Translations under genes and position numbers: made by a program
Notes under the pieces: generated by a model
The model's database searches: none
What the model was told of the DNA's origin: nothing
What the model saw: the letters and a program-made list of their open reading frames with translations, nothing else
In this document: positions 41,170 through 50,800 of the stretch, piece after piece
Numbering within the stretch: position 1 is the first letter of the stretch
Layout: every line of letters begins with the position of its first letter
DNA from: Reyranella sp.
GTDB taxonomy: Bacteria > Pseudomonadota > Alphaproteobacteria > Reyranellales > Reyranellaceae
Assembly: GCF_004297265.1 (NCBI RefSeq)
Contig: NZ_SCUT01000051.1
Location: 1 to 64,000 of the forward strand
Length of the DNA stretch: 64,000 nucleotides
Direction of reading: 5' to 3'

Positions 41170-41510
41170 AAAGTTGATCCGTAGTCGAAGGTGATCTCCT
41201 CTCCCTTCGCAATGCCTTCGATCCCGGCCACGATCCAGATCCGGCCCTCGTCGCGAAGGATGAAGGCGTTGGGGTTCCGGCGGCGGTGATTGGCGTAGCG
41301 AGCTTCGTTGCCCCCGGAGGAGCCGTCGATGTTCGCGTTCATTCCCAGTTCGAAGATGCTGTCGGCGCCCTCCGCGATCCGCGCCAGGGCCTTGTCGTCG
41401 GGAATCCGCTCACCCTTGTACTCGATGATCTTCGTGCCCCATGGAATCTCCTCGGCGGCAAACAGGCCGTCGCCGTGAATTCCCGACTTTCTGACGACTA
41501 TTTTCGCCAC
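41157..41510 (-). CDS. Small stand-alone SET-domain protein
   Basis: A 117-residue SET domain with nothing else. The motifs are RKSGIHGDGLFAAEEIPWGT at the start, ANHRRRNPNAF (the NHxxxPN methyltransferase signature with one extra residue) and GEEITFDYG. It should methylate a protein lysine using S-adenosylmethionine. No post-SET cysteines are present. The start is taken as GTG 41510 by comparison with similar short proteins; GTG 41528 and ATG codons near 41576 are possible. The substrate is unknown. It is convergent with the oxidoreductase gene. Confidence 0.75.
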   Translation of the reverse strand: MAKIVVRKSGIHGDGLFAAEEIPWGTKIIEYKGERIPDDKALARIAEGADSIFELGMNANIDGSSGGNEARYANHRRRNPNAFILRDEGRIWIVAGIEGIAKGEEITFDYGSTFYPR

Positions 41511-41800
41511 GTGGCTCTCACTGTTCACCAATGGGACCGCCTTAGCATCCAGACGACATGGCGAAAACACGATCATCATCCGTTGCCCTGACGACGCGCC
41601 GGGCAATGAACTCGGAAATTGCCCTGCCGCTGCGACTATTCGAGTTTGTTTGCCTGCGGCGATGGCCTATGCTCGCTCTGTGTGGGGCTACTCTATTTTT
41701 CGTCGTACGATTGGGAAATTAGGATGGATCCGACCGCACGCCTCGGTGCGCCGCCATCTGGAAACGCTTTCCTGGACATGCGTTCTCGCGGGCTCGTGAA

Positions 41801-43714
41801 ATGAGCGCGAGTCTCCGCAATGCCAGCCTTCGCCAATTGGCCTTCCTGGCTGGGGGCCTCGTCGCCTTGATCTGCATGGCGCTCCTCACCCTCAGTTCCC
41901 TGCGCGAATGGGGACTGCGGCACGAAGCGCTGAAAGCCGCCGAAGTCGACGTCGCAAACATCGCCCAATCGCTCGTCCAGCATGCCGACGATTCGTTCGA
42001 ACTGGCAGACAGCCTGGTCATTGGCCTCGTGCACCGTCTGGAGACGGACGGCATCGGGCCTGGCGCCATCCAAAGGTTGAGAGACGACATCGACCTCCGG
42101 AAGGGTACGATGGGGCGCGTCCGGGCTTTGTTCGTCTATGACGCAGCCGGCCGCTGGCTGGCGACAACTGAGTCCGTCAATCCGGCATTGTTCAACAACA
42201 GCGACCGCGAATACTTCAAGCAACATCGCGCATCGCTGGACAAGGGTCTGCTGATCGGCAGCCCCATCAGGAGCCGCTCCGGCGGACAGTGGGTCATCAC
42301 GGCGTCGCGCCGCTTCGATCACCCGGACGGGTCCTTTGCCGGCGTCGTGCTGGCCACCATCGACGCGAGCTACTTTGCCGACTTCTACAAGCGCTTCGAC
42401 CTCGGCACCACGGGGACCATCACCTTGATCGAAAAGAGCGGTATCATCCTCGCGCGGAGCGTCGACAATGAAACATCGGTCGGCCGCGATGTCTCGAGCA
42501 CGCCGCTCATCCGGGAGATGGACGCCCGCCGACCGGCGGGTCTCTACTATTTCAGGTCGCCTTTCGACCAGACACTGCGCCTGAGCTTCTACAGGCTGAG
42601 CGACCGTTTTCCGCTGCTCATCCTGGCGACGGAGGCAAAGGACGAAGTCCTCGCACCGTGGCGCCAGGAAGCAATGATCCGCATGGCCCTCGTCCTCGGC
42701 CTGGTGACGTTGATCGCCGGCACAGGCATCTACCTCGTGCGCCAGTTGCTGAAGGGGCAACGCATTGCCGCGGTGCTGGCCGCCAACGAGGCCGACTTCC
42801 GGCTGCTGGCCGAGGAATCGAGCGACATGGTCATGCGCATCGGCCTCGACGAGAGAATCATCTACGTGTCGCCCTCGTGCATTCGCCTCTTGGGGTGGAG
42901 CGCGGCTCAGCTTCGCGAGACGCACGCGCTGGCGGGCGTCAACGGCGAGGATCTGCCGCGCGTGCGCCAAACCGTACGGGCCCTCAAACAGGGTGAGGTC
43001 GAGGAGACCAGGCTCGTTTACCGGACCCGACAACGGGAGGGTGGCGAGATCTGGCTCGAGACTGCCCTGCGCGCGACCCGCGATCCGGAGACCGGCAAGG
43101 TCAACGGAGTCGTCGCGATCTCGCGGGACATGACCGCGCACAAGGACCTTGAACAAAAGCTGGCGACCCTGGCGATCAAGGATGGCTTGACGGGACTCGC
43201 CAACCGGCGTCACTTCGACGACATGCTGCAGCAGGAGTGGCGCCGGGCCGGGCGCGACGGCACCTCCGTCTCGCTGTTGATGATGGACGTCGACAATTTC
43301 AAGAAGTTCAACGACCAGTACGGGCATCAGGCTGGCGATTCGTGCCTCAAGACCGTCGCCAAGGCGATTGCGGCGGAAGCGCGCCGCCCGGGCGATCTTG
43401 CCGCCCGCTACGGCGGCGAGGAATTCGTGCTGCTGCTTCCCAACGCCGACGAGGTGGGCTGTGCGCTGGTAGCGGAACGGATCCGCCAGTCACTGGAGAC
43501 CCTCAACTTGGCGCACGCCCTGAACCTGCCGACGAAGCGGGTGACGCTGAGCATCGGTGGCGCGACGACCTGGCCAAATGCCGAAACCCAGGGCAACCAT
43601 CCCTTGCTGATCGCAGCGGCGGACCGGGCACTGTATGTTGCCAAGCATGCGGGGCGTGACCGATTCGTCATGTCAGGCCAGGTCGTCGCCTGGCGGGGCG
43701 CCGAAAGCGCCTGA
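41801..43714 (+). CDS. Membrane diguanylate cyclase with Cache and PAS domains
   Basis: A 637-residue signalling protein. A first helix (about 12-32) and a second (about 298-316) enclose a periplasmic Cache/PDC sensor (about 35-285). A PAS domain (about 330-450) and a GGDEF domain follow. The active motif RYGGEEF is near residue 537, and the inhibitory I-site RPGD lies just before it, so product inhibition is expected. It makes c-di-GMP in response to an external ligand. The next gene is also a cyclase, 18 bp later, and the bcs operon lies nearby. Confidence 0.92.
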   Translation: MSASLRNASLRQLAFLAGGLVALICMALLTLSSLREWGLRHEALKAAEVDVANIAQSLVQHADDSFELADSLVIGLVHRLETDGIGPGAIQRLRDDIDLRKGTMGRVRALFVYDAAGRWLATTESVNPALFNNSDREYFKQHRASLDKGLLIGSPIRSRSGGQWVITASRRFDHPDGSFAGVVLATIDASYFADFYKRFDLGTTGTITLIEKSGIILARSVDNETSVGRDVSSTPLIREMDARRPAGLYYFRSPFDQTLRLSFYRLSDRFPLLILATEAKDEVLAPWRQEAMIRMALVLGLVTLIAGTGIYLVRQLLKGQRIAAVLAANEADFRLLAEESSDMVMRIGLDERIIYVSPSCIRLLGWSAAQLRETHALAGVNGEDLPRVRQTVRALKQGEVEETRLVYRTRQREGGEIWLETALRATRDPETGKVNGVVAISRDMTAHKDLEQKLATLAIKDGLTGLANRRHFDDMLQQEWRRAGRDGTSVSLLMMDVDNFKKFNDQYGHQAGDSCLKTVAKAIAAEARRPGDLAARYGGEEFVLLLPNADEVGCALVAERIRQSLETLNLAHALNLPTKRVTLSIGGATTWPNAETQGNHPLLIAAADRALYVAKHAGRDRFVMSGQVVAWRGAESA

Positions 43715-43732
43715 CCGGAGTATCGCGCAAAC

Positions 43733-44878
43733 ATGTCGATGTCGGTCGACGTCCTGACGCTCTATCTGCTGAATTTCGTTGTCGCGTTCGTGATGGCCGG
43801 GATCTACTTTTTTTCCTGGTCCCATCATCGCGATGTCCCCGGTGTGCGCGGCTGGGCCATTGCCCTTGCACTGGGCGCGCTGGGCTCCCTGGAGTTAAGC
43901 CTGCGGACCAGCAGCTCCCCCCTTCCGCTGGTCATCATGGCCAATTCGCTGGTCGTCGCGGCATACGCAACCGTGTGGATGAGCGTGCGGCGGTTCAATA
44001 CCGGCGAGCGCATCCTCAACTATGCCGTCATTCCCACGGTCCTGTTCTTCGTCATCTTTACGATCGCCCTGGTGAGCGGCACGGATCTCAATGTTCGCGT
44101 CGCGCTCTGCTCGCTCGCGATCGCCATCCTGTCCCTGCTCGCCGGCTGGGAAGTCCTCAGGGCCAGGATCAGCGAGCCGCTGATCAGCCGGATTCCGACA
44201 GCGCTCGCACTTTTCGTCATGTGCATTGCCATGGTGGTGCGCATCGTCTTCTCCCTGCTCGAAGAGCCGCCGCAGGAGCCGACGACGCCTTTCTACGATC
44301 CGACCCAGGGCATAACGCTGCTCATCAATACGATCTGCGTGGTGGCCATGACGCTCGGGTTCCTGATGATGACCCACGAACGCTTGAGGCATCATTTCGA
44401 GAGCCTGGCGAAAACCGATGAGCTGACGGCCCTGCCGAATCGCCGCTTCCTCCTCGACGAAGGGAAGCGGCTGAGGGCCCCGGCCTGCGTGCTGATGATC
44501 GATCTGGACTATTTTTCCGAGGTCAACAGGACGTACGGCCATACCGGCGGCGACCGGGCGCTCGTCGCCTTCGCGAACCTGGCCCGCAGCGAGCTGCGCC
44601 CCAGCGACCTGGTCGCCCGCTACGGCGGCGAAGAATTCTGCGCCCTGCTGCGCGACGTCGACGAGCCGGAAGCGCGACGCATCGCGGAACGGCTACGCGC
44701 GCGCATTGCCGAACTGTCGATCGACGTCGACGGCCGCCCCCTTCGCATCACCGCCAGCATCGGGTTGGCGAGGCTCGATGGAGACGTGGAGACGACGATA
44801 CGCAAGGCCGATTCGGCGCTCTATCGTGCCAAGGCCCTCGGCCGAAACCAGGTCCAGAGCGCAGAAGCTCATTCATAG
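43733..44878 (+). CDS. Membrane diguanylate cyclase
   Basis: A 381-residue protein with about seven N-terminal hydrophobic helices (residues 5-210) and a C-terminal GGDEF domain. The active motif RYGGEEF is near residue 297, with the I-site RPSD immediately before it. The membrane part has no recognised ligand-binding domain. It follows the first cyclase by 18 bp on the same strand, suggesting one operon. c-di-GMP from it could activate BcsA. Confidence 0.9.
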   Translation: MSMSVDVLTLYLLNFVVAFVMAGIYFFSWSHHRDVPGVRGWAIALALGALGSLELSLRTSSSPLPLVIMANSLVVAAYATVWMSVRRFNTGERILNYAVIPTVLFFVIFTIALVSGTDLNVRVALCSLAIAILSLLAGWEVLRARISEPLISRIPTALALFVMCIAMVVRIVFSLLEEPPQEPTTPFYDPTQGITLLINTICVVAMTLGFLMMTHERLRHHFESLAKTDELTALPNRRFLLDEGKRLRAPACVLMIDLDYFSEVNRTYGHTGGDRALVAFANLARSELRPSDLVARYGGEEFCALLRDVDEPEARRIAERLRARIAELSIDVDGRPLRITASIGLARLDGDVETTIRKADSALYRAKALGRNQVQSAEAHS

Positions 44879-44908
44879 GCTCCGCCCCCATGGCTCGGCG
44901 GCGGGCGG

Positions 44909-46099
44909 TCAACCGATCCGCGGTGGCCTGTAGCGGCCCGCTTTGGCCATCTGCTCGATCCAGCCCTTCACCTGGGCGGCCGGCATCGGTCGGGCGATGA
45001 GAAAGCCTTGGGCGAAGTTGCAGCCGAGCCCCTCCAGCATATCCCACTGCTCGCGCGTCTCGATGCCTTCGGCCGTCAGACTCACGCCCTCGCGGGCCGC
45101 GAGGGACACCAGCGTCGAAACAATGTCCCTGGCTTCCCGGTCATCGGGCAGCCGCGCCACCAAGCCACGATCCATCTTCAGATCGCTGAAGGGATAATAT
45201 TGCAACCGCCCGAAGTCGGAATAGCCGACCCCGTAATCGTCCATCGATACGCCGACGCCCGCCTCTCGCAAACGGGCCAGCAGACCACGCGCGACGGCCG
45301 GATCCGGTGCCCGTACGGTTTCCGTGATCTCGAGGATGAGCGTGCGCGGATCCGCACCCCGCTCCTCCAGCAAGCCGAGGATCTCATCCGCTATCCTCAT
45401 TGACGTGAGCACGAGCGCCGACACGTTGACGGAAACAGCAAGGGACAGGCCTTGCTTGTTCCACACCGTCTGCTGATCGACCGCCCTTGCCATCACATCC
45501 CAAGTCAGCGGGATGATGGCACCCGTACGCTCGGCCAGGCCGATGAAGCCCTCGGGCTGGATCAGGCCATATTCGGGGTGCCGCCAGCGCACCAGCGCTT
45601 CGGTCCGGCGAACGACACGGTCCCGCATGGAAACGATCGGTTGGTAGTGCAGCTCGATCTCGTTGCCGGGTATCGGATCGAGGCCGCGCGCAGCGAGGTC
45701 GGCATTGGGTTCGTGCTCTTGGCGCGCCTCGAGCGCAGCCAGCCGCGCCATCAGGGCCGGAAAGGACAGAGGCTTCGCGAGAATGCCGACGACATCAAGG
45801 CCGGCACGAACGGCACTTCGCCGAATGCTCTCCAGCTCCGCCGCATCGATGGTTCCGACCAGGACGGTTCGCGGGCGCCAACCGGCGCTGAGCGCGGCAA
45901 TGATCTGCAGGCACTGCGCCTGTCCCAGTTCGACATCGAGGAAGAGCCAATCGAAATGCCGTCCCTGTAGATACTTCGGCAGTTCCTCCGGCGAGCGGAT
46001 GGTTCGGATGGAAAAATTGAGAGTGAGCGCCCTTTCGACCAGCTCGGCCCTGAATTCATCGTCACCGCTGGCCACGAGCGAGCGGAATTTGTGCGGCAT
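44909..46099 (-). CDS. Response regulator with EAL phosphodiesterase domain
   Basis: A 396-residue protein. An N-terminal receiver domain (about 5-120) keeps the phospho-acceptor Asp in WLFLDVELG. An EAL domain follows (about 135-385) with EALVRWRHP, NVSA, ILEITE, DDYGVGYSDF, the Lys in DLKMD, AEGIE and the Gln in CNFAQGF. All catalytic groups are visible, so it should hydrolyse c-di-GMP when its partner kinase is active. ATG 46099 starts MPHKFRS. It lies between the cyclases and bcsZ and likely opposes the cyclases. Confidence 0.9.
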   Translation of the reverse strand: MPHKFRSLVASGDDEFRAELVERALTLNFSIRTIRSPEELPKYLQGRHFDWLFLDVELGQAQCLQIIAALSAGWRPRTVLVGTIDAAELESIRRSAVRAGLDVVGILAKPLSFPALMARLAALEARQEHEPNADLAARGLDPIPGNEIELHYQPIVSMRDRVVRRTEALVRWRHPEYGLIQPEGFIGLAERTGAIIPLTWDVMARAVDQQTVWNKQGLSLAVSVNVSALVLTSMRIADEILGLLEERGADPRTLILEITETVRAPDPAVARGLLARLREAGVGVSMDDYGVGYSDFGRLQYYPFSDLKMDRGLVARLPDDREARDIVSTLVSLAAREGVSLTAEGIETREQWDMLEGLGCNFAQGFLIARPMPAAQVKGWIEQMAKAGRYRPPRIG

Positions 46100-46231
46100 C
46101 AAACGGGTCCGACCAGAACTGCCCGGGCGATATCCTCGAGGCAACGGACGTCAACGTATCGAACCCGGCGGGTCATGTCATGGTTCATCGAGGCTTGATG
46201 AGTTATGCACGATAGTGCCGGGAGCGGCTCC

Positions 46232-47293
46232 CTAGTTGCGCTTCGCACGGGGCCCTTCCTGGGCCGCCAGATTCGACAGCAGCTTGAGGCTGGCGGAGTA
46301 GTAGTCGTCGTCATCACCGATGGTTGCAATGGGCGCGTTTCCCCTGGCGCCGTCCGCCACGAATTGCGTGACCGCCGCGACCGCAGCGTAACCGCCGCTG
46401 GAGGGATACGATGCTACGGAGCCGTCGTCGAGGTTGATCCAGGCCGGGGGCCGTCCTCCGAACCTCGGCGTCCGCCAGGCCGTCACGAACCGGCCGAGGC
46501 GGGCGGCCTGGTTGTGCCACGCGAGATACAGCGGAATGCGTATGGCATCGAATCCGAAATACGGCTTCCAGTCGTCGGCGACCCGGAACGCCTGCTGGCC
46601 GAACAGCAGCCAGTCCGGCGGCAGCTTGTAGTCGCCGAAGGCCGCATTGTCGCAAAGCCACAGCCCATCGGCCTCGAGCCGCCGCCATTTTCCCCGGTCC
46701 CCCGCACCCTCGGCAAAATCGTGAATCGCAGGCCACACATAGTAGGAAAGATTGACCACATAACGATTGCCGCGGGCAAACCCCTGAAGGCCCGGCAACA
46801 GGATCAGCCGCCCCTGGAAGTCGACCGCAAGCCGCTCCAGGACCGCGGACTGGATGCGCCGCGACGGCTGCAGCCAACGCGGCTCGTTCCACCCTGCCGC
46901 GGCACGCATGAGCGCCCAGGCGATCAGGATGTCACCGTCGGCCGCGTTGTTCTTGTCGGGAACGGGATCGGCCGTATTGGGCGACCAGCGCCAGGAGAAG
47001 AGCCCGTCGCCTCGCTGCAGGGATCTCGAGGTCCAATCCCAGATCCTTGCGAATGTCTCCTTGTCGTCGAAACTCTGGGCGAAGAGGAGCCCCCAGCCCT
47101 GGCTCTCGGAATGGCTGACGTTGTTGTTGCCGCTGTCGATCACGCGCCGGTCGTCGACGACGAAGCGGCGCTTGAAGGTCTGCCAGTTCTGATCCGCCCG
47201 GGCGGCCGAGGGACTGAACGAAAGCGCCGCAAGGCCGATGCCTGCCTTGAGGAGCTGCCGGCGCGAACCATCGGTCACCCGACGCGGGTCCAT
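46232..47293 (-). CDS. bcsZ: Cellulase BcsZ (glycoside hydrolase family 8)
   Basis: A 353-residue endo-beta-1,4-glucanase of family 8. The twin-arginine signal SRRQLLKAGIGLAAL sends it to the periplasm. The proton donor is Glu63 in SHSESQGWGLLFA. The second half contains FDAIRIPLYLAWH, which holds the expected Asp. In bcs operons this enzyme trims or edits the growing glucan and affects its yield and order. It starts 3 bp after bcsD and is the last gene of the operon. Confidence 0.92.
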   Translation of the reverse strand: MDPRRVTDGSRRQLLKAGIGLAALSFSPSAARADQNWQTFKRRFVVDDRRVIDSGNNNVSHSESQGWGLLFAQSFDDKETFARIWDWTSRSLQRGDGLFSWRWSPNTADPVPDKNNAADGDILIAWALMRAAAGWNEPRWLQPSRRIQSAVLERLAVDFQGRLILLPGLQGFARGNRYVVNLSYYVWPAIHDFAEGAGDRGKWRRLEADGLWLCDNAAFGDYKLPPDWLLFGQQAFRVADDWKPYFGFDAIRIPLYLAWHNQAARLGRFVTAWRTPRFGGRPPAWINLDDGSVASYPSSGGYAAVAAVTQFVADGARGNAPIATIGDDDDYYSASLKLLSNLAAQEGPRAKRN

Positions 47294-47295
47294 GG

Positions 47296-47784
47296 CTAAA
47301 GACCGGACCGTTCGTAGCGGAAAACCAGCGGCGGGTAAGATCCGCTGCCACGTTCGGCGAGGCGCATCGCGAGTCCCGGGCGCGCCGCCTGCTGGGTCAG
47401 CCAGCCTTCCAGAAGCGCTTCGAGGATGGCGGCGAAGGCCGTCTGCGCCTCGACGCCGTCGAAGTACGGATAGCCGACGACGACGAACTCGAGCGCCTTC
47501 TCGGCCTCATAGATGTCGACCTGCCCCCAATCGAGGGACTGCAATCCCTCATTCATCGCCGCCTTGAGTTCGGCGAGCGAATTGGAGGCCGGGATGGCGT
47601 GTTCCCTGGCGATGGCCGAACCGGCACCGGCCAGGATGCGCAGCGCCTGTTCGTCTCCGGCGACCTGGGAAAGCGCGGCCGCCAGCCCCTCCATCAGAAT
47701 CCGCAGGGGGGCTGGACAGGAACGGCGCGCAGCTACGCCCAGGGTCAGGGGATCGTATGAATTGTTTGCGGGGCGGACAGCCAT
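47296..47784 (-). CDS. bcsD: Cellulose synthase subunit D (BcsD)
   Basis: A 162-residue protein resembling BcsD of cellulose producers in length and pattern. The core is SLAELKAAMNEGLQSLDWGQVDI, a central strand region, then AAILEALLEGWLTQQA. BcsD forms a periplasmic ring that lines up glucan chains and raises crystallinity. Identification rests on position (between bcsC and bcsZ), length and this pattern. The gene is known from Komagataeibacter and scattered other operons and absent from many. Confidence 0.75.
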   Translation of the reverse strand: MAVRPANNSYDPLTLGVAARRSCPAPLRILMEGLAAALSQVAGDEQALRILAGAGSAIAREHAIPASNSLAELKAAMNEGLQSLDWGQVDIYEAEKALEFVVVGYPYFDGVEAQTAFAAILEALLEGWLTQQAARPGLAMRLAERGSGSYPPLVFRYERSGL

Positions 47785-47806
47785 CGAAAGTCCGTTCTGA
47801 ACCAGG

Positions 47807-50800
47807 CTAGTTAAACGAGCTTCTCAGGAATAGCAGAATTGTGCCCTGATCGTACTGATAGGCGTTGTCGAAGTTGGCCTTGGCGCCGATCGACGTCCGC
47901 TCGGTTGCCGCATATTCGAAGCCCAGGCGCAGACCGAAGGCAATGCCGGTGTTGCTCTGCGCCGGGAAGATCGGCGCAAACGCCGCTGCTCCGCTCGTGG
48001 CCAGGATGTTCGCCGCGTTCTGGAAATAGTAGTTGGTGGGGAAGAACAGCGACGAACTCTGCTGGATGCTCTGGACGCCGAGCGTGGCACCCGCGCTGTA
48101 CGTGAACTTGCCCGAGGTCTCTGTCCAGTCGATGGGAAACGTCAGGCTGTAGAAGCTCTGTGGGCTGAAGTAGCCGCCCTGGCCATAGGTGAAGTAGCTG
48201 AGATTCTGGTTGAAGCTCAGGTAGGTCGCCGAGATGCCGACCTTGAGTTCCTGGTTCTCGTCCTTGATGGGCCGGAAGTAAGCGCCCGCCGTGAATTCAT
48301 AGGACTGGTTGCTCGCGACGTTCGTGCCCATGTAGTAGCCGTAGGCGAACTTCCCGTAGATACCCAGCGTTTGATCGTCGTAGCTGATGATCGCTTCGCC
48401 ACCATTGCGCGTGACGCCACCCCACGTCAGGCTGGTGATCGGATCGGTCACGCCCGCGTAGGACAGGACTGAGTCGGTGACCGACCGGCGCGACGCCTCG
48501 AGCTTTATGTTCATCTTGTCGCCGAGAGGCTGATTCCAGACGAGACCGCCCACGATGGTGGTGAGCGGGAAGCCGAGCGGCGTGCTGCCGACGTCGAGCG
48601 TGAGATGCCCCCATTCGAGCCCCATGCCGAAGGCGATGCCCGTGGCCTGTGCATTGTTTGGCTGCAGCGTGCCGGCCAGCCCCGCAAGCGCGTTCGCGCC
48701 ATAGCGCGACAGGGTCGACGGGTCTCCCCCGATGGTACCAGCGTTGATCGTCACCGGCATGATGGTCGGAACGAGGGCAGCGTTGCCGATGGGAATGCGG
48801 GCCTTGATCGGTACGCTGATCTCGTTGATGCGGCCGAGACCCGATTCGCCGGATCGGCCGCGGAAACCGATGCCGCCGTCCACGATGATCGCCGTGGACT
48901 TTTTCAGCGAGGTGAGTTCGCGTTCGATCTCGCGGCTGAGCGGATCGGTGTCGCTCATCGAACCCGACGGAGCGCCCGGCGTGCCCGGCAACGGCGGCGG
49001 CGTCATCGCCGTCACCGAGGTGCTCGCGCTGCTTTCGCCGCCCGGCCGACGCAGGGGGACCAGCGGATTCTGCGCCACCTGGACGGGCGGCGCGGCGCGC
49101 ACCGGTCCCGCCTGGGCCGTCAGGACGGCTGGGGTCGCCAGGGACGGCCGATCCAGCGACATTACGTCGGCCCGGCTCGGCGTACCATCCGTACGGGTGA
49201 CCGAAGCGTTCTTCGCGGCAACCCGCCGTTCGAATTCGGCCATGAACTCGGCCTCCGCGCTCCCGCCGGGAGGCCGCAGCGACGACCGTTCCGTCGCTAC
49301 CCCGCCGGCGTTGCCGGGCGACACGGCCGCCGCTCGCTGAATGGGGGCCACGTCGACCGATGCGGGAGACGGCGCCGGAACCAGCTCGGTCTGCCCCAGG
49401 CCGCGGTTGAGCTGCTGGGCGGTCTCGAGGGCGCGCTTGGCGCCCGTCGTATCCCCCTGCGCGCGCAGCAGGCGTGCCTGGACCATGTAGAGGCGCGGAT
49501 TCTGCGGCTGCAGACGCAGCGCCTCGGCGAGCCACACGTCGGCCCGCTCGTACCGCCGGAGATCGATGGCGATGTTCACCGCCTGCTGGAGCGTGTCGGG
49601 ATCGGCCGGGGACGACACCATGATGCCGTCGAGAACCTGGATCGCCTGTTCGCCGAAGTTCGAATCCTTGTAGACCCTGGCCAGCGCCAGACGCGCGCCG
49701 ACGCTGGGCGACGGACCGGAGACATAGGGCAGCAGCACGTCATAGGCAGCCGTCAGGTTCTTCTGCGTGCGCAGCCGGTCGGCCTGCTGGATGGCCAGCG
49801 ACTCCTGGAGGTTGGCCACGTCGCGGCCGCCTGTGTTCTTGGAGATGCGCGCCAGCAGCGTGCTGGCCTCGGCGTCCTGGCCTGCCTCCGATGCTGCGTA
49901 GAACATGGTACGCAGCGTATCGGCGCTGAGGTCGTTGCGAGCCGAGAGACGACGGACGACGGCCATCGCCTGGGCGCGGTCGCCGACCTTGGCGAGTGCC
50001 AGCGCCGCATTGGCCTGCTGCGACGGTGTCGCGTTCGGGGCATTGGCGCGCGCCGCCAGAGTCGCCCGCGCGCCAGCATCGCCCGCCTTCGCCGCGGCGA
50101 TCAACTGGTCGGTGTCGCCGGCATTGCGGAGGTCGTTGCGCAGGGTGTTCATGCGCGCCGAACGCTGGTTGACGGGGATCCGGTCGAGCAGAGCAACGGC
50201 CTCACCGGTTCGCGATTGCTCGGAATAGTAGACGGCTGCCGCGTAGATGCTCTCCGGCCGGCCGCTGGCCACCAGCTCGTCGATCAACGGCTGCGCTTCG
50301 GCGACCTTGCCCCGCCTCGCCAGGAACTTTGCGAGGTCGTAACGGATCCACGGGCTGGACGGGTCCATGCGCATGGCTTCGCGATAAAGTTGTTCGGCCC
50401 GCTCGGGCTGCGAACGCTCGAGGCCGGCGGCCTGGACCCGCAGGCTCTGCGCCGCCTGCTGGGCACCGTCCGACTGGATGCGCGTCCGGACGGACGGGTC
50501 GAGATTGGCCAGAAGCGGCTCGCTGCGCGTGTCGCGCCCCTGGGCGGTCAGCACCTGGTAGAGGCCGGCCTGTGCTTCCTTGTTGCCCGGATCGCGGCTC
50601 AGGGCATCGCGGTAGTATCCCTCCGCCTCGCGCTGCTTGCCCTGGCGGCGCAGCAGGTCGCCCATCAGAGCCTGGGCCGTGCCACGCTCCTTGGGCGTAC
50701 CCGTATGGTCGGCCAGCGGCCGGACGATCTTCTCCGCCTGGGTGACGTCGCCGCGATCCCGCAGGGCGACGGCCTCCCGGTAGGACAGCCAGAAGTTCGC

